This document shows positions 9,013-16,653 of a stretch of DNA of 64,000 nucleotides, piece by piece (the first letter of the stretch is position 1; each line of letters begins with the position of its first letter). The notes beneath the pieces are model-generated. The model made no database searches. It saw only the letters and a list, made by a program, of their open reading frames with translations, and was not told the DNA's origin. The stretch is from Paenibacillus wynnii (GTDB taxonomy: Bacteria; Bacillota; Bacilli; Paenibacillales; Paenibacillaceae). Location of the stretch: NCBI RefSeq assembly GCF_000757885.1, contig NZ_JQCR01000003.1:1054001-1118000 (forward strand), read 5' to 3'. Position numbers and translations under genes: made by a program.

Positions 9013-9263
9013 ATGAAAAAGGGCAGTTGGCTTGCCGGTCTTGGAATATTAGGGGCATGCGCTTTATGCTGTGCGCTGCCGCTTATTGGAGGTCTAGCTG
9101 TTATAGGGATATATCCTTCTTTTTGAATCCGTTTGTTATTGCTGGTGTCGCGCTTATATTCATCGTAGTTGCCATCATGATTTATCATAGACGAAAAACA
9201 AATGGATCCACTTGTATGTCAACAGGATGTGGTTGCAACTCTTGCAAGACGAAAGGAGCATAA
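9013..9263 (+). pseudogene. Mercury-transport-like small membrane protein, frameshifted
   Basis: The ATG at 9013 (GGTGATG just upstream) begins MKKGSWLAGLGILGACALCC, and the frame stops at 9126. The next frame continues the same protein as NPFVIAGVALIFIVVAIMIY and ends with a cysteine-rich tail (CMSTGCGCNSCK). With one more T in the T run at 9120-9124 the gene would be a single frame of about 83 residues with two membrane helices. The Cys-Cys pair in the first helix and the cysteine tail suggest metal binding, as in MerT-like proteins. The lesion is a single homopolymer change, so a sequencing error is possible. Confidence 0.6.
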
Positions 9264-9268
9264 GAGAT

Positions 9269-9553
9269 ATGGAAAAAGATATACCGGTGGCATGCTGTCA
9301 TTCTGTATTTACAAGGGAACAACGCGTGGAGTGCAAAAGTATCTGGGGAGGGCTTGAAACAAGAAGGATCAGCATTTCCGAGCTTGAAAACGGATATCAA
9401 TATCAATTTCCTGGAGATGCGGAAACGCTGCGGCTTATCAATGAATGGGTAAGCATGGAGCGAAAATGCTGTTCTTTCTTAACATTTACGGTCATTGCGC
9501 GCCATACAGAAGAGCCTATTTTTCTGCAGTTGACAGGAAATGAAGAAGTTTAA
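9269..9553 (+). CDS. Small cysteine-containing protein of a mercury-type operon
   Basis: This 94-residue soluble protein starts at ATG 9269, shortly after AAGGAG and five bases after the preceding stop. It carries Cys-Cys-His near the N-terminus (VACCHSVFT) and MERKCCSFLTFTV near the C-terminus. I recall similar short proteins beside MerR/mer-type genes in Bacilli but cannot name the family. The paired cysteines suggest thiol or metal chemistry. It is the only intact member of this small operon. Confidence 0.6.
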   Translation: MEKDIPVACCHSVFTREQRVECKSIWGGLETRRISISELENGYQYQFPGDAETLRLINEWVSMERKCCSFLTFTVIARHTEEPIFLQLTGNEEV

Positions 9554-9626
9554 AGGCATTCCTGCAAGCGGACATTCAGTCCAACATAAATATCATAATA
9601 AGTGAATCAGAGGAGAAAAAATGGCC

Positions 9627-9656
9627 GCAGCTGATCCTTCGGATCAGCTGCTTTTT
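9627..9656 (+). terminator. Strong terminator
   Basis: GCAGCTGATCC and GGATCAGCTGC are perfect 11-base arms with a three-base loop followed by TTTTT. It ends the mercury-type gene group. A short ATG frame beginning at 9621 runs through the hairpin and is not believed. Confidence 0.9.
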
Positions 9657-9659
9657 CGT

Positions 9660-10500
9660 TCATCGGAAGATCTCGGCGGAGCAGAGCCGGAGCGCGAAAG
9701 GAGCGCGAAACCTTGGAACTTATAATTTTGATATCTGAAAAAGACATATAAAATGTATGACACTATATAAAAACCATTGATACATAAGGGGTTTTCCACA
9801 ATCACAGACATATGTACAAAATACGGGTTTTGTGAACATGTGTGTAGGAAAATAATTAGGACTAATTAAACTGCCGTAATTTTCCCTTTTTTTTTGTATA
9901 TAGACTTTAGCAGCACTTCATCTGTTAACTGTATTTAAATCTTTGGTACTACTCGATTTCTCGATGATCTGGTATTTTGATAAATTGCCGACATCACCTT
10001 TACGTTTATAGTGTGCCGAGAAATATATTATTCGAACATATATTAAGTTTATTTATCAGAACGCTTATCTTTAGATAACTATCTAAGTAGTTATACCGAT
10101 ATCTAATTAGTGTTTAATTGTGTTTGAGTTTGATGACTCTGATTTAACCATCTAATCTTGATCGACAACAAAATTTCCTTTCGACCTATGATTATCTATC
10201 ACATAGTTATTATCCATATACTTGTTACAAATTCAAAATTCCAAGATATACTCACTTTCAATATTGATTTTATTTCCAGAGTATTGCTGTCTGCCGGCTT
10301 TTTACTTGGTTAACTTATACATCTTCAACAATGTGACAGTTGCTTATAAACGCACTTACTTAGTCAAAATAATATATATAATTATCCCCCCTCATGAAAA
10401 CGCTTCCTAGAATCACAACTACCTCTCTTTACTTCATATAATTATTGTTGCCTTCCTAAATCCGACTATTCAGGTATTATTTAAATTCTTTTCCTGATCA
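9660..10500. other. 840 bp AT-rich region without a recognisable gene
   Basis: Neither strand shows a frame with a ribosome site and plausible protein composition. The longest frame (10222-10410, plus) has no ribosome site and reads as random hydrophobic sequence. A short GC-rich segment at 9670-9715 has a purine-rich, partly repeated GAGCGCGAAAGGAGCGCGAAA pattern of unknown meaning. Confidence 0.5.
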
Positions 10501-10503
10501 CAA

Positions 10504-10531
10504 CAAAAAAAGAGGAGTTCCAAAGAACTCC
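10504..10531 (-). terminator. Terminator of the GH87 gene
   Basis: On the minus strand GGAGTTC and GAACTCC pair around a short loop and are followed by a run of seven T. It lies about 20 bases after the stop codon. Confidence 0.8.
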
Positions 10532-10552
10532 CCCCTTAGCTTTAGATAAATG

Positions 10553-13324
10553 CTACTGGATGATTAGATTAAATCCGCTCTGAATGTAATTGATATTCGG
10601 GTTAGCAATGTTACTGGTTGTCAGGTTGTTGAACGTTGCGGAGCCATTGCCTGTATAGGTGTAGATCGCTGAACCTTGATGGGGTCCGGAGAACCGTGAG
10701 GTTGTTACGCCATCTAGACCCGTACCATTAATATTAATGTTGTTAAATACGATGTTTGCGAATCCACCACCGTAACCCAATTGGATAGCATCGCGTTGCG
10801 TATTGATGATATCAATGTTGGTAAACGTTACGTTCTTGATGGAGTCATTAGAAGCTTCCAAATCGATAGCTCCTCGTTCACCGCCGTAGAGATCTTTACT
10901 GGTACCACTCGTTATAATGGTCGTATCCGAGAATACAATGCCGGTATTGTTCTGAAAATGGTATCCGGGGAACACGGTATTCATTCTTAGCCCGGAACCA
11001 CCAACGGTGTCAATGATGTAATTGTGATCTGCCTTGTGTCCGCTGCCTCCAAAGAATGCAATAGCTGCTGCACGCCAGTTGTTCTCGATTGTGTTATAAG
11101 AGAAGGTGTTGTTATTACCCACAGTTACACCATTTGCATTACTCGGCCAAACGGCAAGACCGTCATCCCCGTTATTCCGCACATTGCTATTGCGAACGAT
11201 AGAATTGCTAGTTCCTTGGGAAAAGTTAATTCCATCAGCAAGGTTATTCCGGATACGGCTATTCTCCACAATCAGTCCATTTGCATAGATCGCCGGAGTA
11301 TGAGCGTAATCCCCTACCCACATCCCACACTCAAAATGCTCTACCCAGACATCATGAATAATAGAATTGGTTCCAAAGTTGTCCATAAACCCTTTATAGA
11401 TCGCATTCTGACCATATCGTGACCGCAAATTCGAATTCAGATAGATATTGCTGAAATCAAGCTTACCTGAGATACGAAGCGAGATTCCACCACCAGCCGC
11501 ATTAGGATTGGTAAACTGAATGTTCGTATGCCATAATCCCGCCCCTGTGATCGTGATGTTATTGATCATATTGTTGGCAGAACCGATTTCCCACATACTG
11601 CTAAGGTTGAATGTTCCTTCGGGAATATACATCGTTTTGCCGGATGCAACTGCTGCATTTACAGTCGCTTTAAATGCTGCAAGATCATCCATACTATCAT
11701 TCGCAACAGCACCGTATTCAACCACTGATACTGAGTTGGCTGGACGGGCAATCGCAGTAGGAACAGGCTCGATCTCAATGAAATCCACACCATATTCCAG
11801 GCTGTCACCATTGTTCTTCTGGATTCGGATGGTGTCGCCCGGTTGGAGTGGAGTATTCAATTTCCAGTGCACTTCATCAAAACGGAAAAGCGGCCGTCCT
11901 GCGCTAGGTGCGTCTCCTGGCATATCACCAGAGAAGTACTGCCAGCTGTAATAGGATGTCAAAGATATGGTCTTGACCTTAACGCCATTGACGTAAGCGT
12001 CGAGTGAACCGTTAAGACCCATACCATCTGAAGAGTCGGGCATGGTAAATCTCATGGTGACTCCTGCACCGCCTTGACCCTGTCTGACTTTCCACTCCAG
12101 ATAGGAGCCGTTCGAAGGAAGTGCTACATAGCGCTGACCAGAAGCTTCCGAAGCAATCAGGGCTTGATCAAATGTCGGTGCGGTCTTCAGAGTAGCTGCA
12201 CCGCCGCGTGTAGAATCGTCAGTATCATATCGGCTATAAGGTACACTTGCCCCGCGGTTACCAGCTGGAGGTGGTGTTACTGTTGGTGTCGGTGTTGGCG
12301 TCACCGTCGGTGTTGGTGTCACCGTTGGTGTTGGCGTTACCGTTGGTGTTGGTGTCACTGTAGGTGTTGGAGTTGGTGTAGAGATCGTCGCTGCTACAGT
12401 AATTTGATCAATGTTGACGTTACCGGAATCGCCGGAGTCGTATTTATACGTGATTGTGTTATTGCCGGCATTAAGTGCTAGCGCTTCCACCTGACTGCCC
12501 CACGTATCCCAGTTTGCCAGGTTAGGCAGTGAGGATTGGCGGATTTTTATACCGTTAACGTAGATGCTTATTGTCTTCGTGCTGCCGCTCGCGTTAGCGT
12601 ACTTTAACGTCACATTGCGGTTGCCTGCCGCCGGCACGTTTACGGAGAAGGTTGTGGTCGCACCTTGTGTCCAATAGCCATCAACAAAGCCGGAACCAGA
12701 GTAGCCCGTATGATCCGTGTTCACTTTCGCTCCACCTGACAGTGCGGCTGACTCAGCCTGGTAAGTGCCGGAAGGCGTCGCTGTAGGCGATGGGGTCGGC
12801 GTTGTACCATTAGTGCCGTAAATTTCGAATTCAGATACCTGTGCTGCCGGCCAGCCAGTGTTGCCTGTTACGTTAAGGCGAACGTAGCGCGTACTGGTAG
12901 CTGCAAAAGTGATTGTAACCGAGTTGCCGGCAACCGATGGATTGAATACATAATTCGTGGAGCCAACCATATTCGTGAACGTTGAGCCGTTCGTGCTGCC
13001 TTGAACGGCCATCGTTTGTGTCCGTGTGCCCCAATCTGCGGGGATTTTCAGAACGATTTGGTCAATGCTCGTATCTGCACCCAAATCCACTTGAATCCAT
13101 TGTGGAAAGGCATTGTTGGAACTTTCCCAATACGTGCCTTGATTACTGTCTTTTACGTTGTTCGGGCTGTAAGTTTGAGATTGGCCACTTGTGGTTATGT
13201 TTTTCCCTAGCGTTAAGTTTGGTCCTCCAGCTGCTGAGACCGAAACTAGCGGCCCGATACCCATGAACAAAGTTGTGATTAACATGATTCCTACAAGCGT
13301 CCATACGACATACTTGTTGCGCAT
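10553..13324 (-). CDS. Secreted alpha-1,3-glucanase (mutanase/mycodextranase), GH87
   Basis: The 923-residue protein has a signal peptide (1-32, ending VSVSAA), a discoidin/F5-8C domain (about 36-172), a short Pro-Thr linker, a CBM6/35-type domain (187-311) and a TPTPTV-repeat linker (about 316-352). The catalytic part (357-923) contains a right-handed beta-helix. This is the architecture of Bacillus circulans Agl-KA type enzymes, which hydrolyse alpha-1,3-glucan of fungal walls and dental plaque. Acidic clusters in ADGINFSQGT and NNGDDGLAVW are candidate catalytic residues. The open frame extends to 13438, but AAGGAGG directly before ATG 13324 and the signal peptide fix the start. A promoter and cre box lie upstream. 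Confidence 0.85.
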   Translation of the reverse strand: MRNKYVVWTLVGIMLITTLFMGIGPLVSVSAAGGPNLTLGKNITTSGQSQTYSPNNVKDSNQGTYWESSNNAFPQWIQVDLGADTSIDQIVLKIPADWGTRTQTMAVQGSTNGSTFTNMVGSTNYVFNPSVAGNSVTITFAATSTRYVRLNVTGNTGWPAAQVSEFEIYGTNGTTPTPSPTATPSGTYQAESAALSGGAKVNTDHTGYSGSGFVDGYWTQGATTTFSVNVPAAGNRNVTLKYANASGSTKTISIYVNGIKIRQSSLPNLANWDTWGSQVEALALNAGNNTITYKYDSGDSGNVNIDQITVAATISTPTPTPTVTPTPTVTPTPTVTPTPTVTPTPTPTVTPPPAGNRGASVPYSRYDTDDSTRGGAATLKTAPTFDQALIASEASGQRYVALPSNGSYLEWKVRQGQGGAGVTMRFTMPDSSDGMGLNGSLDAYVNGVKVKTISLTSYYSWQYFSGDMPGDAPSAGRPLFRFDEVHWKLNTPLQPGDTIRIQKNNGDSLEYGVDFIEIEPVPTAIARPANSVSVVEYGAVANDSMDDLAAFKATVNAAVASGKTMYIPEGTFNLSSMWEIGSANNMINNITITGAGLWHTNIQFTNPNAAGGGISLRISGKLDFSNIYLNSNLRSRYGQNAIYKGFMDNFGTNSIIHDVWVEHFECGMWVGDYAHTPAIYANGLIVENSRIRNNLADGINFSQGTSNSIVRNSNVRNNGDDGLAVWPSNANGVTVGNNNTFSYNTIENNWRAAAIAFFGGSGHKADHNYIIDTVGGSGLRMNTVFPGYHFQNNTGIVFSDTTIITSGTSKDLYGGERGAIDLEASNDSIKNVTFTNIDIINTQRDAIQLGYGGGFANIVFNNININGTGLDGVTTSRFSGPHQGSAIYTYTGNGSATFNNLTTSNIANPNINYIQSGFNLIIQ
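12269..12381. repeat. Tandem repeat coding for the Pro-Thr-Val linker
   Basis: Repeated units of about 18 bases (variants of GGTGTTGGTGTCACCGT on the plus strand) encode TPTPTV repeats between the carbohydrate-binding and catalytic domains of the GH87 enzyme. Copy number may vary between strains. Confidence 0.85.
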
Positions 13325-13361
13325 TCTATTCCTCCTTAAAATGGTTTGGATCAGAAACAAT

Positions 13362-13375
13362 GTGTAGCGCTTACA
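13362..13375 (-). promoter_or_regulatory. Predicted CcpA cre site
   Basis: TGTAAGCGCTACAC on the minus strand matches the cre consensus TGWAARCGYTWNCW at all but one position. It lies between the predicted promoter and the GH87 start, where bound CcpA would block transcription in rich carbon. Confidence 0.6.
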
Positions 13376-13412
13376 TTCTTTGTAGATCCTCCTTCCGATG
13401 CAATACACATTC

Positions 13413-13441
13413 ATTATAGAGTTAGCGCGTTTAAGCATTAA
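13413..13441 (-). promoter_or_regulatory. Predicted promoter of the GH87 gene
   Basis: On the minus strand TTAATG is followed by a 17-base spacer and a perfect TATAAT (13418-13413). The -35 box is weak, which would fit an activated or poorly expressed gene. Confidence 0.5.
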
Positions 13442-13508
13442 TAGCTAATCCTACGGAAAGAGTATGCGATTCCAAGTTTTTACTGTTATGAGATTTTGTT
13501 ATTGCAAA

Positions 13509-13553
13509 ATGAACCGCGTGTCATTATTATATGTATAATGACACGCAGTTCAT
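13509..13553. promoter_or_regulatory. TetR-type operator overlapping the promoter
   Basis: ATGAACCGCGTGTCATTAT and ATAATGACACGCAGTTCAT form a 19-base inverted repeat with one mismatch around a seven-base centre. A TATAAT at 13534-13539 lies inside it. The position just before the TetR gene suggests autoregulation of the TetR-MFS operon. Confidence 0.8.
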
Positions 13554-13580
13554 TATTATTGAATTAGGAGGCTCAACAAT

Positions 13581-14198
13581 ATGTCGCCAAAAATATCCGA
13601 TGATCAAAAAGAACAACGAAGAAGAAAAATTCTAGAGGCTGCCAAGCAGGTATTTATCGACAAAGGTTATGAGCCGGCAACCCTTAAGGATATTGTGGAA
13701 GAAGCAGGCATGAGCCGAGGATGGATCTATCTTTATTTTCAAACGAAGGAAGAAATATTTGAAGCCCTGCTTGACCTTCAAGACTCGGAATATGAGCGCT
13801 ACATTGAGTCTCTCTTAGCTGAAAAGCCCCTTATATGGGAAGTGATTCAAACCACATTCACCCAGCAGAAGAAGGAGCTTCTGTTACCTGAGCGCGGAAG
13901 TCTTATGCCGGCCTTTTATGAGTATTTTCTTACAGGGTGGCGGAAAGAACAACGAAGAAGCTTGCTATTGAAACGCTATGAGAACGGAATTACCCTTTTC
14001 GAAAAGCTTTTGCAGCTCGGAGTAGATCAACAGGAATTTGCGCCTATTATGCCTATTGGGGACATCGCTAGAATTATCGCATCGTTTCAAGAAGGAATAA
14101 TGACTCATACTTTCGCAGTAGGTTCGGAGCAAGCTCATACAGAAAACCAGCTAGCAGCGATGACTAACTACTTAAATCAACTGCTATCCCCCATGTAA
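13581..14198 (+). CDS. TetR/AcrR family transcriptional repressor
   Basis: This 205-residue protein has an N-terminal TetR DNA-binding domain: RRKILEAAKQVFIDKGYEPA followed by MSRGWIYLYFQTKEEIFEAL. The C-terminal half is a ligand-binding domain that differs between members. AGGAGG sits correctly before ATG 13581. It is followed 38 bases later by an MFS exporter, and a large palindrome covers its promoter. It is therefore probably a local repressor released by the exporter's substrate. Confidence 0.9.
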   Translation: MSPKISDDQKEQRRRKILEAAKQVFIDKGYEPATLKDIVEEAGMSRGWIYLYFQTKEEIFEALLDLQDSEYERYIESLLAEKPLIWEVIQTTFTQQKKELLLPERGSLMPAFYEYFLTGWRKEQRRSLLLKRYENGITLFEKLLQLGVDQQEFAPIMPIGDIARIIASFQEGIMTHTFAVGSEQAHTENQLAAMTNYLNQLLSPM

Positions 14199-14236
14199 GA
14201 CTGGCAATGTGAAAACATATTAGGAGGGATTATACG

Positions 14237-15505
14237 ATGCGTGCACTCTTTCGCAATCCTACGTTTACCAAACTATTCTTAGCCGCCTTTGCCTCTCAGT
14301 TTGGCAGTGTTGTTGGGAATATGGCTTTTGCCTATTATCTGGTGGATCGATACAGCAGTCGCCCTGATTTGGCCACTACAGCGGAGTTGATGTATTCATT
14401 GCCTACGTTTGCGGTATTCTGGATTGTTGGAGTTGTGGCTGATCTACTCGACCGGAAGTTAATCGCCGCATACAGCGACTGGATTCGGGCTGGATTGACC
14501 GTGGTGCTCCTCCTCTTTGTGCATTACGATGCCATATTCGCTTGCTTCGTTGTCTTATTCCTACGCAGTGCGATTTCAAAGTTTTTTGGACCTGCGGAAA
14601 TGGGCTTGCTCCAGGGAAGTATAGGGCGAGAGCAGTATGTTCAGGCGACAGGCTTAAATCAGATGATTATGGGACTGTTTATGATTTTTGGATTGAGCTT
14701 GGGAGCGTTGTCGTATCACTTTGTAGGAGTTAAAGGGGCTATCGTTATCGACGGGTTGAGCTTTATCTTTTCCGGAATCCTTATATTATGTTGCCGCTTC
14801 CCGGAAGAGGTCCGTATGCCAAACGGTAAAAAAACCTTACGAGATGTAAGGTTTCCACTGATAATCAAAGACTTCCGTCAAGGAATTTCGTATATTGTGA
14901 AACACAAGCTGCTGCGTGTTCTGATATCGGGTTTTCTTTTTTTTGGGATCGTCAATGGGGTGTTCGCGGTGCTGCCTATCTTTACAATGAAATACAAACT
15001 TAGTCCGGACAATTATATGGTGCTCTCTTCACTCATTACCATGTCTCTAGGAATCGGTGTTTTAATAGGCAGTTTTGCAGCCCCTTCTCTGATCCGGAGG
15101 TTTACAAGAACCAAAATACTGATTACAGGTTTGTTTATTTCAAGTGTACTGGTAGTTGTGCTCGGATCGACGAATCAGATTGGAGTGTACCTAGCTGTCA
15201 CTTTCCTTATGGGAATCAATCTTTCACCTGTAAATATATCATTAGGCAGTTGGATGCCTGAACTAATTACTCCGCAAAATATGGGAAGAGTGAATGCACT
15301 GACGGAACCCATTATGATGTTCGGCCACTCGCTGGCACTAGGTATTGTCACTTTCACCTTTCCGACTTTTATCACCATTACCTGGCTTCACTATTTACTT
15401 GGGATATGCACTTTTGTCGTTTTCCTTTTTTATTCTATGGTTCTGCCCCCGTTAGCTAACAAGCTATCCTCACAGGAGCTACTGCGGGTTGAGCAAAATT
15501 TATGA
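14237..15505 (+). CDS. MFS transporter, probable drug efflux
   Basis: The 422-residue integral membrane protein has about 12 helices and begins MRALFRNPTFTKLFLAAFAS, as in the MFS_3/enterobactin-exporter-like branch. The loop VADLLDRKLIAAYSDWIRAG fits the MFS motif A region. A TAGGAGGG site precedes ATG 14237. The operon with an upstream TetR repressor suggests export of a toxic small molecule. It ends seven bases from the convergent DUF606 gene. Confidence 0.88.
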   Translation: MRALFRNPTFTKLFLAAFASQFGSVVGNMAFAYYLVDRYSSRPDLATTAELMYSLPTFAVFWIVGVVADLLDRKLIAAYSDWIRAGLTVVLLLFVHYDAIFACFVVLFLRSAISKFFGPAEMGLLQGSIGREQYVQATGLNQMIMGLFMIFGLSLGALSYHFVGVKGAIVIDGLSFIFSGILILCCRFPEEVRMPNGKKTLRDVRFPLIIKDFRQGISYIVKHKLLRVLISGFLFFGIVNGVFAVLPIFTMKYKLSPDNYMVLSSLITMSLGIGVLIGSFAAPSLIRRFTRTKILITGLFISSVLVVVLGSTNQIGVYLAVTFLMGINLSPVNISLGSWMPELITPQNMGRVNALTEPIMMFGHSLALGIVTFTFPTFITITWLHYLLGICTFVVFLFYSMVLPPLANKLSSQELLRVEQNL

Positions 15506-15511
15506 GAAAGA

Positions 15512-16006
15512 TCAATCTTGATGAAGCAGTTTCTTCATTGGAATGGTGTTAGATTCCTCTTGCTTCTGACGTGCACCTCCTAATTTAAAAACAATGATAC
15601 CGCCTACGATAACCAGCACACCGATCAACTTATTGAGGGTAAAAGGAACCTTATCTAGTCCTAACCACCCAAGGGAATCAAATAACAAGGCGAACCCGAG
15701 CTGAGAGGTCAACATAATAGAAACAGCAAACGTAGGGCCTAGCAGCCTAATTCCTTGAACCAGTGAAATAACCACTCCGACACCAATCAGACCGCTGAAA
15801 TAATACCAAGGCTGCATATTGTGCAAAACAAACATTTGTTTCCCCTGAAAAATTAAACCGATTGTCAGTGAAGCTGCAAACCCCATACCCAGTACTAAAG
15901 TGGTGGTTGCCCATGATCCCGCACGTTCATTTACCTTACTATTAAAAATATTCTGCAAACCGACCAAAGTCCCGCCGGCAAGCGCCAATATAAGTCCTAA
16001 AATCAT
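15512..16006 (-). CDS. DMT transporter, DUF606/YdcZ family (second of pair)
   Basis: The 164-residue protein has five hydrophobic helices and the family opening MILGLILALAGGTLVGLQN. DUF606 (YdcZ) proteins are half-size relatives of the drug/metabolite transporter superfamily and often occur as adjacent pairs. The C-terminal tail is charged and cytoplasmic. It starts 33 bases after the stop of its paralog, so the two probably form one transcript and perhaps a heterodimer. The substrate is unknown. Confidence 0.85.
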   Translation of the reverse strand: MILGLILALAGGTLVGLQNIFNSKVNERAGSWATTTLVLGMGFAASLTIGLIFQGKQMFVLHNMQPWYYFSGLIGVGVVISLVQGIRLLGPTFAVSIMLTSQLGFALLFDSLGWLGLDKVPFTLNKLIGVLVIVGGIIVFKLGGARQKQEESNTIPMKKLLHQD

Positions 16007-16039
16007 AAAGTATATACCTCCGTAGATTTCATTTTTTCA

Positions 16040-16465
16040 TCAAAACTTCAGGATCACCACTCCAGCCATCATCATTCCGATCCCAATGAATTGCGGCAGA
16101 CGCATCTTCTGTTTCACAACGCCAAACCATCCGCTGCTGTCGACCAGAAAAGTCAGACACAGTTGGGCAATCAACACAGCAGATATAGTAAGAGTTACCC
16201 CGATTTGTTGGATAGCTGTGACATTGCTGAAGATTATAACGGATGCAAATGCACCGCCGATCAAATATAACGGCTTCACTCGCTTCAACCCCTGCCAATT
16301 CTTATCCCGGACGAACATCAGTATTAGAAAAGCTGCTGCAAATCCAGTGAACTGAGTCAGTGCTGCTGCTTGCCAAGTGCCGATATCCTCACTAATCCGA
16401 GAATTGGCTACCCCTTGTAAAGTAATAAATCCCCCGGCTAAAAAAGCAAATAGTATACCTTTCAT
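16040..16465 (-). CDS. DMT transporter, DUF606/YdcZ family (first of pair)
   Basis: This 141-residue membrane protein begins MKGILFAFLAGGFITLQGVA and shares layout and motifs with the following gene, including NSRISEDIGTW near the N-terminus and the conserved SSGWFGV segment. It leads the operon and has a perfect palindrome about 70 bases upstream. In other Bacilli a Crp/Fnr-type regulator gene often adjoins such pairs; none is present here. Confidence 0.85.
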   Translation of the reverse strand: MKGILFAFLAGGFITLQGVANSRISEDIGTWQAAALTQFTGFAAAFLILMFVRDKNWQGLKRVKPLYLIGGAFASVIIFSNVTAIQQIGVTLTISAVLIAQLCLTFLVDSSGWFGVVKQKMRLPQFIGIGMMMAGVVILKF

Positions 16466-16536
16466 TCCATCTCTCTCCTCTAACTCATCTCTGTATATCT
16501 TTATCTTTAATTAAAGGATACATCCAGAGGTTTGTG

Positions 16537-16552
16537 AAGGACATATGTCCTT
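16537..16552. promoter_or_regulatory. Perfect 16 bp palindrome upstream of the DUF606 pair
   Basis: AAGGACATATGTCCTT is fully self-complementary and lies 72-87 bases before the first DUF606 start. Its size and form suit a dimeric Crp/Fnr-type regulator. The regulator is not encoded nearby. Confidence 0.55.
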
Positions 16553-16576
16553 AATGAACAGTTCCGATTATCAATA

Positions 16577-16622
16577 TAAAAAAAGTCCCGCTTCCAGCCT
16601 TCTTACAGGCTAAAAACGGGAT
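16577..16622 (-). terminator. Terminator of the phosphodiester glycosidase gene
   Basis: On the minus strand CCCGT...AGCC pairs with GGCT...GCGGG, with a run of seven T after it. It lies 30-75 bases after the stop codon. Confidence 0.75.
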
Positions 16623-16653
16623 GATTTAATCGCAGGATATTAACAAATTTCCT

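Noticed and set aside
9621..9722. 33-codon frame starting after GAGGAG
   Set aside because: It runs straight through a perfect terminator hairpin; the ribosome-site match is probably chance.
10222..10410. 62-residue plus-strand frame in the empty region
   Set aside because: It has no ribosome site and random-looking hydrophobic AT-rich codons.
12269..12381. Regular short repeats suggesting a CRISPR array
   Set aside because: They are in-frame codon repeats of a protein linker, with no unique spacers.
12074..12481. Plus-strand frame of 135 residues rich in Cys, Trp and Arg
   Set aside because: It is the antisense of the Pro-Thr linker and nearby domains of the GH87 gene; the odd composition comes from the repeat.
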